The notes: generated from the letters alone by a model not told the origin. Numbered from the stretch's first letter, positions 1-9,329 are shown. The stretch: DNA of 64,000 bases from Hyphomicrobium sp. (GCA_030148425.1 JASBTM010000004.1:1-64000); one strand, 5' to 3'. Numbers and translations: made by a program.

Positions 1-178
1 GCAGCTCGTTCGCGAGAACGAGAGCGTCTATATCTTCGCGACGCAATGGCACCGGCTGCAGAACCCCGGCAAGGTGCCGGTCGAGATCATCGAGGTTCAG
101 ATCGGCTCGTACCTCGGCGAGGACGACATCATGCGCACCGATGACGTCTACAATCGCCAGCCCGAAGAGACGAAGTAA
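1..178 (+). CDS. manC: Mannose-1-phosphate guanylyltransferase / mannose-6-phosphate isomerase, C-terminal end (partial)
   Basis: Only the last 58 codons lie in the window; the frame is open from base 2 to a TAA at 176-178. The residues resemble the cupin-type phosphomannose isomerase end of the bifunctional ManC/AlgA family: a QWHRLQNPG turn, then a strand ending in EVQIGSYLGEDDI and the RxDDxY tail typical of these enzymes. The family makes GDP-mannose from mannose-6-phosphate for exopolysaccharide or LPS in the cytoplasm. The catalytic nucleotidyltransferase domain is outside the window, so the call rests on the tail alone. A neighbouring acyltransferase (251-1333) fits a surface-polysaccharide setting. 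Confidence 0.8.
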   Translation, partial: QLVRENESVYIFATQWHRLQNPGKVPVEIIEVQIGSYLGEDDIMRTDDVYNRQPEETK

Positions 179-188
179 GCGATTGCCG

Positions 189-218
189 GAAGCCTTGCGT
201 TCGAACGCGGGAGGCTTC
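189..218. terminator. Hairpin between convergent genes, possible terminator
   Basis: Inverted repeat GAAGCCT...AGGCTTC surrounds the palindrome GCGTTCGAACGC, eleven bases after the manC stop. No strong U-run follows, so this is a candidate intrinsic or bidirectional terminator only. Confidence 0.4.
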
Positions 219-250
219 GATTTATCATCGATCTCGAAAACGCGGTCGCC

Positions 251-1333
251 TCAGGCAACACTCTCCTGAGGCGAATTCGTATCCGGCATTCCTCCGGCGC
301 CGCCCCTGAAAAAGCGACGCTGCTTGAAAGCCTGGATCACATTCTGGTCGAGCCAGATCGCGATTGATTTCCCAGCCTCATTACTCGGCTTCTCAATGAA
401 GACGTGAATGACGTGCGCCAGCGCGATTGCGATCGGCAGCGGCAAAATCTGCACCGCAATTCCCGGCAGATGTGCGCCCAGGAAATACGCAACCGCCACG
501 ATCACGATGTAATGGATACAGTAGAGCGGGTAGGAAATATCGCCGAGGTAGACAAGAACCCGAGGCACAGCGGCATTTCGTATGAGCGTAACGGTGATCG
601 TGAAAACCACCAAGGCCGCCTCCAGCTCCGACTTGTACGGGTAATCAGTAGGATGCAGCAGGAAGCGCGCAATATACCAAGCCGTTATGCCGACAATTAA
701 TGCGACTGAGGGGTACGCGCTCTCGTCTTTTTGCTGATGCACATAGTACATCAGCGCCCCGATCGACATAAATCCCAGCCAGAATCCGTCCGGTCTCCCA
801 AAAACCACGAATGCGCCAATGATGACCAGATGGCGAGCGGGCCCGTTCGTCACGATCATCGAGAGCAGAGCGACGACCACATAGTATTTGACCTCTGCGA
901 TCAGCGTCCATGAAACGGGAACGACGGCAAAAGACCCGTATAGAAACAAGTTCGAGAAGATTTTTCCCGTCGGCGGCAATTCCCGTCCGAGAAGATAATA
1001 GACTACAAGATAAGCCAGCAGGCAGACGGCAAAGGTCGGGTAGATTCGAAAGCCGCGGGCGACGAGAAATGGCAGGGCGCCCAGTTTCCGTAGCGAAATT
1101 TCGATCACGTAACCGCTGAGCAAGAAGAAAACGGCCACCGGAAACATCCCGCTCGGAAAATACTCATAAAGCCGAAAAGGATGATCGATTGCGCCGCCCG
1201 CGATCTGGTCAAGGGTTTTTCCACCGTACGTGTAAGTGTGCGCGTCGCTGAATGGGTGCCAGAAGCAATGGCCAACCGCGACCACGAGGGCAGCAAGCCC
1301 GCGAAGTGCCTGGAGCGCGTAGTTCTTCTGCAA
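251..1333 (-). CDS. Acyltransferase family 3 membrane protein (OafA/YrhL-like)
   Basis: The product (360 aa) is an integral membrane acyltransferase of the Acyltransferase_3 family, which O-acylates sugars of exopolysaccharide, LPS or peptidoglycan. The N-terminus carries the family hallmark ALRGLAALVVAVGH, with the conserved Arg near residue 10 and the catalytic-type His near 22. About ten hydrophobic segments follow, including SVSWTLIAEVKYY-like text around residue 140 that matches the conserved (W)TL..E motif. The start is TTG (1331-1333), preceded by a purine-rich GGGGGGAAGAGGAG; no better ATG precedes the His motif. The C-terminal ~30 residues are polar. It converges on manC, which suggests a polysaccharide role, but the substrate cannot be told from the sequence. 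Confidence 0.85.
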   Translation of the reverse strand: MQKNYALQALRGLAALVVAVGHCFWHPFSDAHTYTYGGKTLDQIAGGAIDHPFRLYEYFPSGMFPVAVFFLLSGYVIEISLRKLGALPFLVARGFRIYPTFAVCLLAYLVVYYLLGRELPPTGKIFSNLFLYGSFAVVPVSWTLIAEVKYYVVVALLSMIVTNGPARHLVIIGAFVVFGRPDGFWLGFMSIGALMYYVHQQKDESAYPSVALIVGITAWYIARFLLHPTDYPYKSELEAALVVFTITVTLIRNAAVPRVLVYLGDISYPLYCIHYIVIVAVAYFLGAHLPGIAVQILPLPIAIALAHVIHVFIEKPSNEAGKSIAIWLDQNVIQAFKQRRFFRGGAGGMPDTNSPQESVA

Positions 1334-1428
1334 CTCCTCTTCCCCCCGGAAAAGTTCGCCGTCAGGGCGAGCGTAGCTCAGAACGCGCAGTCAATCCAAG
1401 CCACCAATTGAATTCCCCCCGGCCCCGC

Positions 1429-2352
1429 TCACTTGCCCGGATCGGTCGGCCGGAACGCAAAAATGCGCCCCGACGTCTTAGGGTCGCCGGAGCCATCGCC
1501 GGCAGGCTCGATCGGCGGCGCGGGTCCCACCACGGTTGATAACGCGCCCTCACCCTTCTCGCACTTATCCCGGAATGCCCGCCAGCTCACCGGAATAAAT
1601 CCGAGATAGAGCACGGTCAGGACGGTCAGTGTCTCGTAGGGATAGGTAAAGAGAAACGACACGACCCCGATCGCAAGGACGAAGATCGGCAGCACCCATT
1701 CCCGTCCGACGCGCTCTCCGAGCAACTTTCCCGAATAGGTCGGAATGTTCGACACCATCATGAACGCGATGAAGACCGTATAGACGAGCACGATCTTGAG
1801 CACCCACTGCGCCTTCGCGTCACCGAAGCCAAGCTGATCGATATAGAGCGGCAGCAGCACCGCAATGGCCGCGGCCGGCGTCGGCACACCCATGAAGTAG
1901 TTCGACTGCCACTTCGGTTTTTCTTCGTCGAGCGCCGCGTTGAAGCGCGCAAGCCGTAGCGCCGAGGCAAGCGCGAAGATCATGACGCAGATCCAGCCCG
2001 CGCTCTTGAGATCGCCTAGCCCCCAATTGAAAATCAGAAAGGCGGGCGCGACGCCGAAGTTCACGAAGTCAGCGAGGCTGTCCAATTCGGCGCCGAAGCG
2101 CGACGACGCTTTCAGAAGGCGCGCGATGCGCCCGTCGATGCCATCGAGACAGGCCGCAAAAACGATGGCGGCGACCGCGAGATCGTAGCGGCCCTCGATG
2201 CCCATACGGATCGACGTTAGCCCAGCGCACAGCCCGAGCAGCGTAAAGAAGTTCGGAACCAACATGCGGACCGGAACGCGCCGGTGACGAAACAGCGACC
2301 TTCGCCTGCGCCTGCGGGTTTCCGTCTCGATAAAGGGTTCATCGGGATCCAT
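1429..2352 (-). CDS. pssA: CDP-diacylglycerol--serine O-phosphatidyltransferase (phosphatidylserine synthase)
   Basis: The enzyme makes phosphatidylserine from CDP-diacylglycerol and L-serine at the inner membrane. The CDP-alcohol phosphatidyltransferase signature D-G-x2-A-R-x8-G-x3-D-x3-D is intact as D70-G71, A77-R78, G87, D91 and D95 (adjacent D73-G74). An Arg-rich cytosolic N-terminus (residues 10-27) and about seven to eight hydrophobic segments follow the usual PssA type II pattern; 307 aa is within family range. The start at 2352 is chosen over the in-frame ATG 39 bases upstream because AAGGAGG lies seven bases before it. The next gene upstream on the same strand is psd, which decarboxylates its product, so the two form a phosphatidylethanolamine operon. 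Confidence 0.95.
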   Translation of the reverse strand: MDPDEPFIETETRRRRRRSLFRHRRVPVRMLVPNFFTLLGLCAGLTSIRMGIEGRYDLAVAAIVFAACLDGIDGRIARLLKASSRFGAELDSLADFVNFGVAPAFLIFNWGLGDLKSAGWICVMIFALASALRLARFNAALDEEKPKWQSNYFMGVPTPAAAIAVLLPLYIDQLGFGDAKAQWVLKIVLVYTVFIAFMMVSNIPTYSGKLLGERVGREWVLPIFVLAIGVVSFLFTYPYETLTVLTVLYLGFIPVSWRAFRDKCEKGEGALSTVVGPAPPIEPAGDGSGDPKTSGRIFAFRPTDPGK

Positions 2353-2478
2353 GGCAGCCTCCTTGCTCCACGCCGATTGCAAAAAGCCCAATCTTGACCG
2401 GGCTAATTTGCATCATTCCGAATTGCGCCCTGTTGAAGGCGTATTGCCCCGCGAACGATTTTATCCGCAGGCAAATCA

Positions 2479-3192
2479 TCAGGCCCGCCGCGCCTCGCGT
2501 TCAGGTTCTGCCGAATGGAGATCGGCGAAAACCGTTTCGCCCGCAACGGCCCGCTGCCCGACGCTGACAAGCGCCTGCTTGCCGGGCGGCAGATAGATAT
2601 CGACCCGCGATCCGAAGCGGATCAGGCCGAAGCGCTGCCCCGCACCCAGCGTGTCGCCGATCTGCGAGAACGTCACGATCCGCCGCGCCACGAGCCCCGC
2701 GATCTGCACCACGCCGACATCGCCGTCCGTCGGCGTCTCGATCACGAGGATGCGCCGCTCGTTGTCTTCGCTCGCCTTATCCAGCGCCGCATTGAGAAAC
2801 TTGCCCGGTACATAGAGCGACCGGATGATCTTTCCCGCAACCGGCGACCGGTTGATATGGACGTCGAACACCGACAGGAACGTCGAGATCCTGACGCGCT
2901 CTTCCGAACCCATGCCGAGTTCGGCCGGCGGTACGATCTTCTCGATGCCCGAGATCTTGCCATCCGCCGAGGAAACGACGAGACCAGCGCGCAGCGGCGT
3001 CACACGCGGCGGATCGCGGAAGAAATAGACGACCCAGGCCGTAATGCCTGCCGCAACCCAGCCGAGCGGCGGATAGAGAAAAAAGAACAGCAGCGTCACC
3101 GCCGCCGCGATCACTATGAACTTGTGTCCATCTGGATGCACGGGCGACAGCTGATCGAAGATGGTATCGAGAATGCTGTGACCCTCAGACAC
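2479..3192 (-). CDS. psd: Phosphatidylserine decarboxylase, short alphaproteobacterial type
   Basis: This pyruvoyl enzyme converts phosphatidylserine to phosphatidylethanolamine. The proenzyme is 237 aa, the length of the short Psd class. One or two membrane segments lie at about residues 22-55, and the self-cleavage site is the G194-S195 pair in RFGSRVD near the C-terminus; cleavage there would give the short alpha subunit with its pyruvoyl group. The start is GTG (3190-3192) with AGGAGG seven bases upstream. It is transcribed ahead of pssA with about 125 bases between them. The active-site context FGSR rather than LGST is normal for this subfamily. Confidence 0.95.
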   Translation of the reverse strand: MSEGHSILDTIFDQLSPVHPDGHKFIVIAAAVTLLFFFLYPPLGWVAAGITAWVVYFFRDPPRVTPLRAGLVVSSADGKISGIEKIVPPAELGMGSEERVRISTFLSVFDVHINRSPVAGKIIRSLYVPGKFLNAALDKASEDNERRILVIETPTDGDVGVVQIAGLVARRIVTFSQIGDTLGAGQRFGLIRFGSRVDIYLPPGKQALVSVGQRAVAGETVFADLHSAEPEREARRA

Positions 3193-3236
3193 GAGAACCT
3201 CCTGCGTGAATTTTCAAATGGCGAATAGCACGCCGG

Positions 3237-4700
3237 TTACGACACGGGTACGGCGACGAAGCGAAGGTCGCCCTTCGAATCCTCGACCCTTAGCAGAACA
3301 GCCTTACGGCCGGCTTTTTTCACTTTCTCGATGCTCTTGGCCAGGTCGTCGGGATCGGAAACCGTATCCTGCGCCGCTTCGACGATGACATCGCCGGGCT
3401 TCAGTCCCTTCGTCGCCGCCGGACTTTGCGGATCCACCGCCTCGACCACCACGCCTTTGATATTCTTATCGAGGCTGTATTTCTTGCGCAGGTCATCGGT
3501 CAAAGGCGAAAGCGTCAGACCGATGATCGCCGATCCCTTCGGATCTTCATCTCCCTCGTCGTCGTCGCTCTTGAGATCGCTCGCGTTGTCGTCCTGCTCT
3601 TCAAGACGTCCGACCGTAACTTGCGCGTTTTCCTTCTTGCCCTTGCGCAGAAGCTCCATTTCGACGGCCTTGCCGATCGGTGCCTGCGCCACGATCTTCG
3701 GCAAGCCGCGCATGCTCGAAACTTCTTTGCCATCGAACTTCAGGATAACGTCTCCCGGCTGCAATCCGGCTTTCGACGCCGGGCTGTCGGGCGTAACGGC
3801 CGCGACGAGCGCGCCCATGTTTTCTTCAAGTCCCAGCGTTTCGGCGATATCGCCCGTAACGGATTGAATCTTGACGCCAAGCCAGCCGCGGCGGACCTCG
3901 CCATATTGCTTCAACTGATCGACGACGTTCGAGACCGTGTCCGACGGCACCGCAAAGCCGATGCCGATCGATCCGCCGGTCGGCGAGATGATCGCGGTAT
4001 TCACGCCGATCACCTCTCCGTTCATGTTGAACAGTGGACCGCCGGAGTTGCCTTTGTTGATGGCCGCATCCGTCTGCAGATAGTCGTCATAAGGGCCGGA
4101 GTTGATGTCGCGGCTTTTCGCCGAGATGATGCCGACGGACACCGATCCACCGAGCCCGAACGGATTGCCGATCGCCATCACCCAGTCGCCAACCTCGATT
4201 GAGTCTGAAGATCCGAATTTCACGTCGGTGAGCGGCTTCTTCGGCGAGACTTTGAGAAGCGCCAGATCGGCTTTCGTATCGCGGCCGAGAATCTTTTCGA
4301 CGACCAGCTTGGAGCCGTCGTGGAAATTGATGTCGATTTCCTCGGCGCCCTCGATGACGTGGTTGTTGGTGACGATCAAGCCTTCCTTGCCGTCGATCAC
4401 GAACCCCGAGCCCAGCGACGAGATCTTGCGGTCGCCGTGCGGAACGCCACCGCGCTTGTTGAAGAAATCATCGAAGAAATCTTCGAACGGCGCTCCCTTC
4501 GGAACCTTCGGCAGCGGCACACCGGCCGGCCCCTTGACCGTTTGCGATGTCGAGATGTTGACGACGGCATCCGACAGGCGCTTCGCGAGCGGGGCGACCG
4601 ACGCGGGGCCAAACTGAAACGTCTCGGCTCCGGCGCCCGTGACCGCGAGCATCAGACCCAAACCCAAGCCGATAAGAAGCGCCGAACTTCTCTCAATCAT
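3237..4700 (-). CDS. degP: Periplasmic serine endoprotease, DegP/HtrA family with two PDZ domains
   Basis: The product (487 aa) is an exported protease of the Do/DegP family, acting in periplasmic protein quality control. A signal peptide covers residues 1-25 (hydrophobic core to AGAGAE). The trypsin-like domain holds the catalytic triad His114 (TNNHVI), Asp145 (KADLALL) and Ser219 (NKGNSGGP). Two PDZ domains follow, at about 285-375 (GWLGVKIQ...GLQPGDVI) and 400-487 (GLTLSP...GLKPGDVI), joined by an acidic linker. The start at 4700 is preferred over an ATG 51 bases upstream because it opens directly on the signal peptide and has GGAG ten bases before it. It follows hflK-hflC-DUF2065 on the same strand, as in many alphaproteobacteria. 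Confidence 0.93.
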   Translation of the reverse strand: MIERSSALLIGLGLGLMLAVTGAGAETFQFGPASVAPLAKRLSDAVVNISTSQTVKGPAGVPLPKVPKGAPFEDFFDDFFNKRGGVPHGDRKISSLGSGFVIDGKEGLIVTNNHVIEGAEEIDINFHDGSKLVVEKILGRDTKADLALLKVSPKKPLTDVKFGSSDSIEVGDWVMAIGNPFGLGGSVSVGIISAKSRDINSGPYDDYLQTDAAINKGNSGGPLFNMNGEVIGVNTAIISPTGGSIGIGFAVPSDTVSNVVDQLKQYGEVRRGWLGVKIQSVTGDIAETLGLEENMGALVAAVTPDSPASKAGLQPGDVILKFDGKEVSSMRGLPKIVAQAPIGKAVEMELLRKGKKENAQVTVGRLEEQDDNASDLKSDDDEGDEDPKGSAIIGLTLSPLTDDLRKKYSLDKNIKGVVVEAVDPQSPAATKGLKPGDVIVEAAQDTVSDPDDLAKSIEKVKKAGRKAVLLRVEDSKGDLRFVAVPVS

Positions 4701-4835
4701 CGTACAAGAACTCCAAGTCGGACCGGCCTCGCCGGAAGGCAAGCCGCGCAACCCATGCTAGCTCGCCCAACATCAAAGCGTGAACATGGCAAGGTAGCAT
4801 ACTGCCGGACTGCGGGGATAAGTTGCAGCCCCCGC

Positions 4836-5021
4836 TTATCCCCTGGCGAGCCAGACGACAAATACGCCGAGCGCCACTGCGGCAACGGCGAAGACCTGGA
4901 TACGTCCCGTCGGAAAAGTTGCAATCTCTTCAACGGCTCGCCGCGCCATTTGCGGCGCGGCGGCCCATAACAGGCCCTCAAGCACGAGGGCGACGCCCAA
5001 CCCAGCGAGGATATCGCTCAT
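4836..5021 (-). CDS. DUF2065 (YjeT-like) small membrane protein
   Basis: This 61-residue protein has two hydrophobic segments (about 4-22 and 40-58) around a short basic loop, the layout of the DUF2065/YjeT family. Its ATG overlaps the hflC stop in an ATGA (5018-5021), so the two are translationally coupled. DUF2065 proteins are often encoded after hflKC, but their role is not established; association with the HflKC/FtsH membrane complex is only inference from position. Confidence 0.85.
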   Translation of the reverse strand: MSDILAGLGVALVLEGLLWAAAPQMARRAVEEIATFPTGRIQVFAVAAVALGVFVVWLARG

Positions 5022-5917
5022 CGTGGGGCGGCAGGCGCGGCAGGGGCACGAGGCTTACCGGCAGGGTCTTCAAAATACCGGAAGAATTCGCTGTCGGGAG
5101 ACAGCAGCATCCGCGTATCCTCCGGCTTCAATGCCGCCGTATAGGCCTGCATCGACCGGTAGAAGCGGAAGAAGTCCGGATCCTGGCCGAAGGCGTCCGC
5201 GAAGATGCGGCTGCGATTGGCCTCGCCTTCGCCGCGGATTTCATCCGACTTTTGCGTCGCCGTCGCCTTGATGATCGTCACATCCTTGTCGGCATTGGCG
5301 CGGACGCGATTACTTTCGGCCTCGCCCTGAGCGCGAAGCTCGGTCGCCTCGCGAACACGGTCGGCGCGCATGCGGTCGTAGACCTTGACGAGGTTTTCCT
5401 GCGGAAGGTCTGCGCGCTTGATGCGGACGTCGACAACCTCGAGGCCGTAATCGCGACCTTCGGAGTTCACCTGCGCCGCAATCTGCTTCATCAGCGCCTC
5501 GCGCTTGTCCTTCACGACCTCTTGCAGGGTCGCGGAGCCGAGAACGCGCCGGATTTCCGATTCGATCAGCGGCCCGACCACTTCACGGACACGCTCTTCA
5601 TTGCGGACGTTCTGATAGAACTTCAGCAAGTTCACGATCCGGTAGCGGGCATACGCATCGACGATGAGACGCTGCTGATCTGACGCCGTCACTTCCTGCT
5701 CGGTCGTGTCGAGATCGAGGATACGCTTGTCGAATTTCTCGACGGTATCAATGAACGGCATCTTCCATTTGAGACCCGGCGTCGTGATCGCCGGCAGCGG
5801 CTCACCGAACCGCAGAACGAGCGCTTGCTCGTTCTGATGGACAATAAAGGCCGACGAATAGAGCGCGATCGCACCGAGAGCGAGAACCGCGAGAATGAAA
5901 GCGAAGAACGAACGCAT
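5018..5917 (-). CDS. hflC: HflC, SPFH/band-7 regulator of FtsH
   Basis: HflC pairs with HflK to form a periplasm-exposed cage around the membrane protease FtsH and modulates its activity. The 299-aa product has one N-terminal membrane segment (about residues 4-22), then an SPFH domain (FIVHQNEQALVLRFGEP onward) and a long charged helix (about 160-230). The C-terminus is Ala/Pro-rich. The start at 5917 is one base from the hflK stop; the longer open frame upstream is only hflK read out of frame. Operon order hflK-hflC-DUF2065-degP is the common alphaproteobacterial one. Confidence 0.95.
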   Translation of the reverse strand: MRSFFAFILAVLALGAIALYSSAFIVHQNEQALVLRFGEPLPAITTPGLKWKMPFIDTVEKFDKRILDLDTTEQEVTASDQQRLIVDAYARYRIVNLLKFYQNVRNEERVREVVGPLIESEIRRVLGSATLQEVVKDKREALMKQIAAQVNSEGRDYGLEVVDVRIKRADLPQENLVKVYDRMRADRVREATELRAQGEAESNRVRANADKDVTIIKATATQKSDEIRGEGEANRSRIFADAFGQDPDFFRFYRSMQAYTAALKPEDTRMLLSPDSEFFRYFEDPAGKPRAPAAPAAPR

Positions 5918-5918
5918 G

Positions 5919-7136
5919 TTATTTCGCTCCATCCGTATCGGTAGACTGCTGTTGATCAGTGCTGCGTTTTTGCAGCTGTTCGAGCGGTAGGAACGGCACG
6001 ACGCCCTGTCCGTTGCCCTTCTGATTGATGATGATCTTGTCGGCGCCTGAGAGCACGCGCTCCTGCATTTCGAGGTAGAGTCGCTCACGCGTTACGTCGG
6101 GAGCTTTCTTGTATTCCTCGTAGACCTTCAAGAAGCGCGCAGCCTGACCCGTTGCCTCCGCGACCGTCTGATCGCGATAGCCTTCGGCAGCAGCGACGAT
6201 CCGGTCGGCGTCGCCGCGTGCGCGCGGTGTCACCTGATCGGCATAGGTCTGCGCCTGCTTGATGAGCGTTTCCTTTTCCTGAGCCGCCGCCGCGACCTCG
6301 CGGAACGAACGGATGACTTCCTCAGGCGGATCGACCTCTTTCAGCTGAATCTGGTCGATCTTGATACCCGCGCCGTAGTAATCGAGCGTCTTCTGCATCA
6401 ACTGCTGCACGCCTTCCTGCGTTTTCTGACGACCGCCCGTGAGGAGCGGCTGCAGGTTGGACTGTCCCACGACCTCGCGCATGGCGCTTTCCGCCACCTC
6501 ACGAACCGTCGTCTCGGGCTGAGCGATGTTGAACAGGAATTGCTCGACGCCGGTTTCCCCATCGGGGCGGTCTTTATCGAGCTTGATGCGCCAGAACACG
6601 ACGAACCGGACATCGACGACGCTGCCGTCGCCTGTCAGCATGAGGCCGCTGTCGCGTCCGCCGATGATGCTCCGGCCCGCGCCGACTTCGATGGTCCGCT
6701 GCTGCGTGACTTTCGGCAGGCGGACTTCTTCGATCGGATAGGGAAGACGCCAGTGCAGGCCCGGCCCTTCCCAGCGCTCGAACTTGCCGAACCGCATCAC
6801 GATGCCCTGCTCGTCCGGATTGACCCGGAAGAAGAAGCCATAGAAGGCGACGCCCGCGAGAAGCAGCATCGCAATGAAGAAGAGAAACGATTTCGGCACG
6901 CCCCCGCTGAAGCCGCCGCCACCCGCGCCATTGCCGCCGCCACCGCGCATCACTTGGCGCATGCGGTCCTGGCCACGACGCAAAATTTCATCGAGATCGG
7001 GAGGCTCCTTGCCGCCGCCACCACCGCCGCCTTGTGGACCCCACGGTCCCTGGCCCCACGGACCGCCGCCGCCCTTGCGGCCGCCGCCGTTCCCGCCGCC
7101 GCTGCTGCCGCCACCGCCTTGACTACTCCAGGGCAT
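5919..7136 (-). CDS. hflK: HflK, SPFH/band-7 regulator of FtsH
   Basis: The product (405 aa) is the partner of HflC in the membrane complex that controls FtsH. The first ~80 residues are cytosolic, extremely Gly-rich and Trp-containing (MPWSSQGGGGSSGG...), as in alphaproteobacterial HflK. One membrane segment lies at about 83-102 (SFLFFIAMLLLAGVAFYGFFF), followed by the SPFH domain (VNPDEQGIVMRFG) and a coiled-coil region near 285-350. The ATG at 7136 has GAGG nine bases upstream. The Gly-rich stretch produces a proline-rich open frame on the other strand which is not a gene. Confidence 0.95.
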   Translation of the reverse strand: MPWSSQGGGGSSGGGNGGGRKGGGGPWGQGPWGPQGGGGGGGKEPPDLDEILRRGQDRMRQVMRGGGGNGAGGGGFSGGVPKSFLFFIAMLLLAGVAFYGFFFRVNPDEQGIVMRFGKFERWEGPGLHWRLPYPIEEVRLPKVTQQRTIEVGAGRSIIGGRDSGLMLTGDGSVVDVRFVVFWRIKLDKDRPDGETGVEQFLFNIAQPETTVREVAESAMREVVGQSNLQPLLTGGRQKTQEGVQQLMQKTLDYYGAGIKIDQIQLKEVDPPEEVIRSFREVAAAAQEKETLIKQAQTYADQVTPRARGDADRIVAAAEGYRDQTVAEATGQAARFLKVYEEYKKAPDVTRERLYLEMQERVLSGADKIIINQKGNGQGVVPFLPLEQLQKRSTDQQQSTDTDGAK

Positions 7137-7377
7137 AAATCAGGGCCTCTTTCGGATTTGAGCTGAAGATTAAAATTGTGCCCCCCTGCCTTTCGAGCCG
7201 TTCATGGCGCCAAGATGTCGCCAAATGTAAGTCATGCTCTGCAAAGGCCTGAGCAACGTAGAGAAAACCAGATTTCGCGGAGCTTATAGGGCAGCGCCCC
7301 GTCGTTCGCAAATTCCCGCTTTTTTGGCTAATCGCAATTTGGGGCTCAAGCGCGCGCCTTCAAGGGCAATTGCGCTG

Positions 7378-7893
7378 TCACGCATCCTGCTTTTGCCGAT
7401 CGTAGACGAAAAGTGTCGAGGCGTGATCGTCTTTCGGCCCTTGCGGCAGGGCTTCGCGGCTCGTCTCCCGCCATTCCGCGGCGTCGAGCGGTGCAAAATG
7501 CCGGTCGCCTTCGACTTCGGCGTGAACACGCGTCAGATAAATTCTATCAGCAACGGAGAAAGCGCGCTCGTAAACCTCGGCACCGCCGATAACCATGATC
7601 TCTTCCGCGCCACGCGTCTTGGCCAGAACGCGGGCAAGCGTCAGCGCGTCGGCCACGGACTCGCATGTCGAGATGCCCGGCGCCTCAAACGTTGGGTCGC
7701 GTGTGACGACGATGTTATCGCGGCCGTCGAGCGGCTTGCCTATCGATTGGAACGTCTTGCGCCCCATGACGATGGGCTTGTCCATCGTCAGTCGCCGAAA
7801 TGTCTTGAGGTCGGAAGAAAGCCGCCACGGCAACCCTCCGGCCCGGCCGATAACGCCATTTTCCGAAACGGCGACGATCAGAGATACGGTCAT
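7378..7893 (-). CDS. folA: Dihydrofolate reductase
   Basis: The enzyme reduces dihydrofolate to tetrahydrofolate with NADPH. The sequence opens MTVSLIVAVSENGVIG and continues with the LPWRLSSDLKTFRRLT substrate loop, MGRKTFQSIGKPL, a nucleotide-binding GGAEVYERAF and the closing strand TLFVYDR: the canonical DHFR order, 171 aa. The acidic active-site residue of bacterial DHFR is the Asp of LSSDLK. The start is uncertain: ATGs at 7893, 7902 and 7938 are in frame and none has a clear ribosome-binding site; 7893 best fits family length. thyA lies 600 bases upstream on the same strand, so the thymidylate cycle enzymes are near neighbours. Confidence 0.93.
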   Translation of the reverse strand: MTVSLIVAVSENGVIGRAGGLPWRLSSDLKTFRRLTMDKPIVMGRKTFQSIGKPLDGRDNIVVTRDPTFEAPGISTCESVADALTLARVLAKTRGAEEIMVIGGAEVYERAFSVADRIYLTRVHAEVEGDRHFAPLDAAEWRETSREALPQGPKDDHASTLFVYDRQKQDA

Positions 7894-7997
7894 GTCATTC
7901 ATCGTCGACCGCATAGCAACGGCACGCGGAAGAAGCAAATCCGGTATTTCGACTTTACCTCAGGCGACCTTCACCGCAACGATGAGCATTCGCACAG

Positions 7998-8408
7998 TTA
8001 GGTTTCGGTCTTGCATCCCTGAATAGGGATCATCGTGAACTGATTGTTATCGACGTATTTGTTCATCGCACCGGTCGCAGCATCGACTCCCAATCCAACG
8101 ACGCCACCAACCAAGACGTTTCCGGCCGTCATCGTCTCGGTGTACGAGGGAATGATACCCACCGCATCCTGGTAGCATTTCTTCCTACATGTCACAGTGA
8201 TATTCTGTTGGCTCTTGTCCAATACCAAGCTTGCGGGGGTCACGATGCTTTTGGAACCGATCCCCGGAGAGGCAAGGGTGCACGTTGCACCGGCCGCGCC
8301 GGGCGTGTCGATCGCGACGGCTTGCGTCGTCCCTTTTGTAATTGTTGCACATCCAGGCAAGTGAGCAGCGCACAAAAGTGCGTACGCTAATTGGCTAAGC
8401 TTCCCCAT
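7998..8408 (-). CDS. Putative lipoprotein, unknown function
   Basis: I do not recognise a named family with certainty. The 136-aa product starts with a short hydrophobic signal ending in a lipobox (HLPGC, Cys near residue 20), which predicts a lipid-anchored envelope protein. The mature part begins ATITKGTTQAVAIDTPG, a pattern seen in small lipoproteins with a PEGA-like beta fold, and has four further Cys, two of them in TCRKKCYQ. A Gly-rich hydrophobic stretch (NVLVGGVVGLGVDAATG) near the end could insert in or lie on the membrane. The start at 8408 is chosen because GGGGGA precedes it and it opens on the signal; an ATG 21 bases upstream is possible. It sits between folA and thyA without evident link. 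Confidence 0.7.
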   Translation of the reverse strand: MGKLSQLAYALLCAAHLPGCATITKGTTQAVAIDTPGAAGATCTLASPGIGSKSIVTPASLVLDKSQQNITVTCRKKCYQDAVGIIPSYTETMTAGNVLVGGVVGLGVDAATGAMNKYVDNNQFTMIPIQGCKTET

Positions 8409-8497
8409 TCCCCCGACTCCCCACCCCACTATTTCAAAATGAGGTTAGGAGGCCTGTGCCTGCCGGTCCAGCCTTCAGTAGACTGAAAAATGAAGTT

Positions 8498-9292
8498 CTA
8501 CACTGCCACAGGCGCCTTGATGTGCGGCCACGGATCGTAGCCCGTCAGCTCGAAGTCTTCGTACTTGAAATCAAAGATCGAGGTCACGTCCGGATTGATC
8601 GTCATCGTCGGCAGCGCCAGCGGCGTGCGCGAGAGCTGTAGCTCCGCCTGCTCGATATGATTGAGATAAAGGTGTGCATCGCCGAATGTATGCACGAAAT
8701 CGCCGGGCTTCAGTCCCGTCACCTGCGCCATCATCATGGTCAGCAGCGCATAGCTCGCAATGTTGAACGGCACGCCGAGAAAGATGTCCGCCGAGCGCTG
8801 ATAGAGCTGACACGAGAGACGCCCCTCGGCGACGTAGAACTGAAACAGGCAGTGGCAGGGCGCCAGCGCCATTTTCGAAAGATCGCTCGGATTCCACGCC
8901 GTCACGATAATGCGCCGCGAATCCGGATTTCTTTTCAGATCCGAAACAGCGCTCGCGATCTGATCGATCGTCGCCCCGTCCGGCGTCTCCCAGCTTCGCC
9001 ACTGCTTGCCGTAGACCGGACCCAGATTGCCATCCGAATCCGCCCACTCGTCCCAGATGCTGACGCCATGCTCTTTGAGATATTGGGTGTTCGTCGCGCC
9101 TGAGAGAAACCACAGCAATTCGACAGCGATCGACTTCACATGCAGCTTCTTCGTCGTGACCAGCGGAAACCCTTGGCCGAGATCGAAACGCATCTGATGC
9201 CCGAACACGGAAAGCGTGCCCGTCCCGGTGCGATCCGTCTTTTTGACGCCTTCGGTGCGCACGCGGCGCAAGAGATCGAGATACTGCTGCAT
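8498..9292 (-). CDS. thyA: Thymidylate synthase
   Basis: The enzyme methylates dUMP to dTMP using methylenetetrahydrofolate, producing dihydrofolate for FolA. At 264 aa it has exactly the length of the E. coli enzyme, with Cys146 in the active-site text [11 protein letters not shown], the phosphate-binding Arg near residue 21 (DRTGTGT), RRI near 127 and the nucleotide-binding [13 protein letters not shown] segment. The C-terminus ends IKAPVAV, the closing segment of the family. No good ribosome-binding site is visible before the ATG at 9292, but no alternative start fits. Confidence 0.97.
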   Translation of the reverse strand: MQQYLDLLRRVRTEGVKKTDRTGTGTLSVFGHQMRFDLGQGFPLVTTKKLHVKSIAVELLWFLSGATNTQYLKEHGVSIWDEWADSDGNLGPVYGKQWRSWETPDGATIDQIASAVSDLKRNPDSRRIIVTAWNPSDLSKMALAPCHCLFQFYVAEGRLSCQLYQRSADIFLGVPFNIASYALLTMMMAQVTGLKPGDFVHTFGDAHLYLNHIEQAELQLSRTPLALPTMTINPDVTSIFDFKYEDFELTGYDPWPHIKAPVAV

Positions 9293-9329
9293 GAGGAAAG
9301 CACTATGCGATTCTAGATGGCTTCTTAAG

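Noticed and set aside
6874-7122. Proline-rich frame opposite hflK
   Set aside because: It is the complement of the Gly-rich N-terminus of HflK; no start signal and no independent features.
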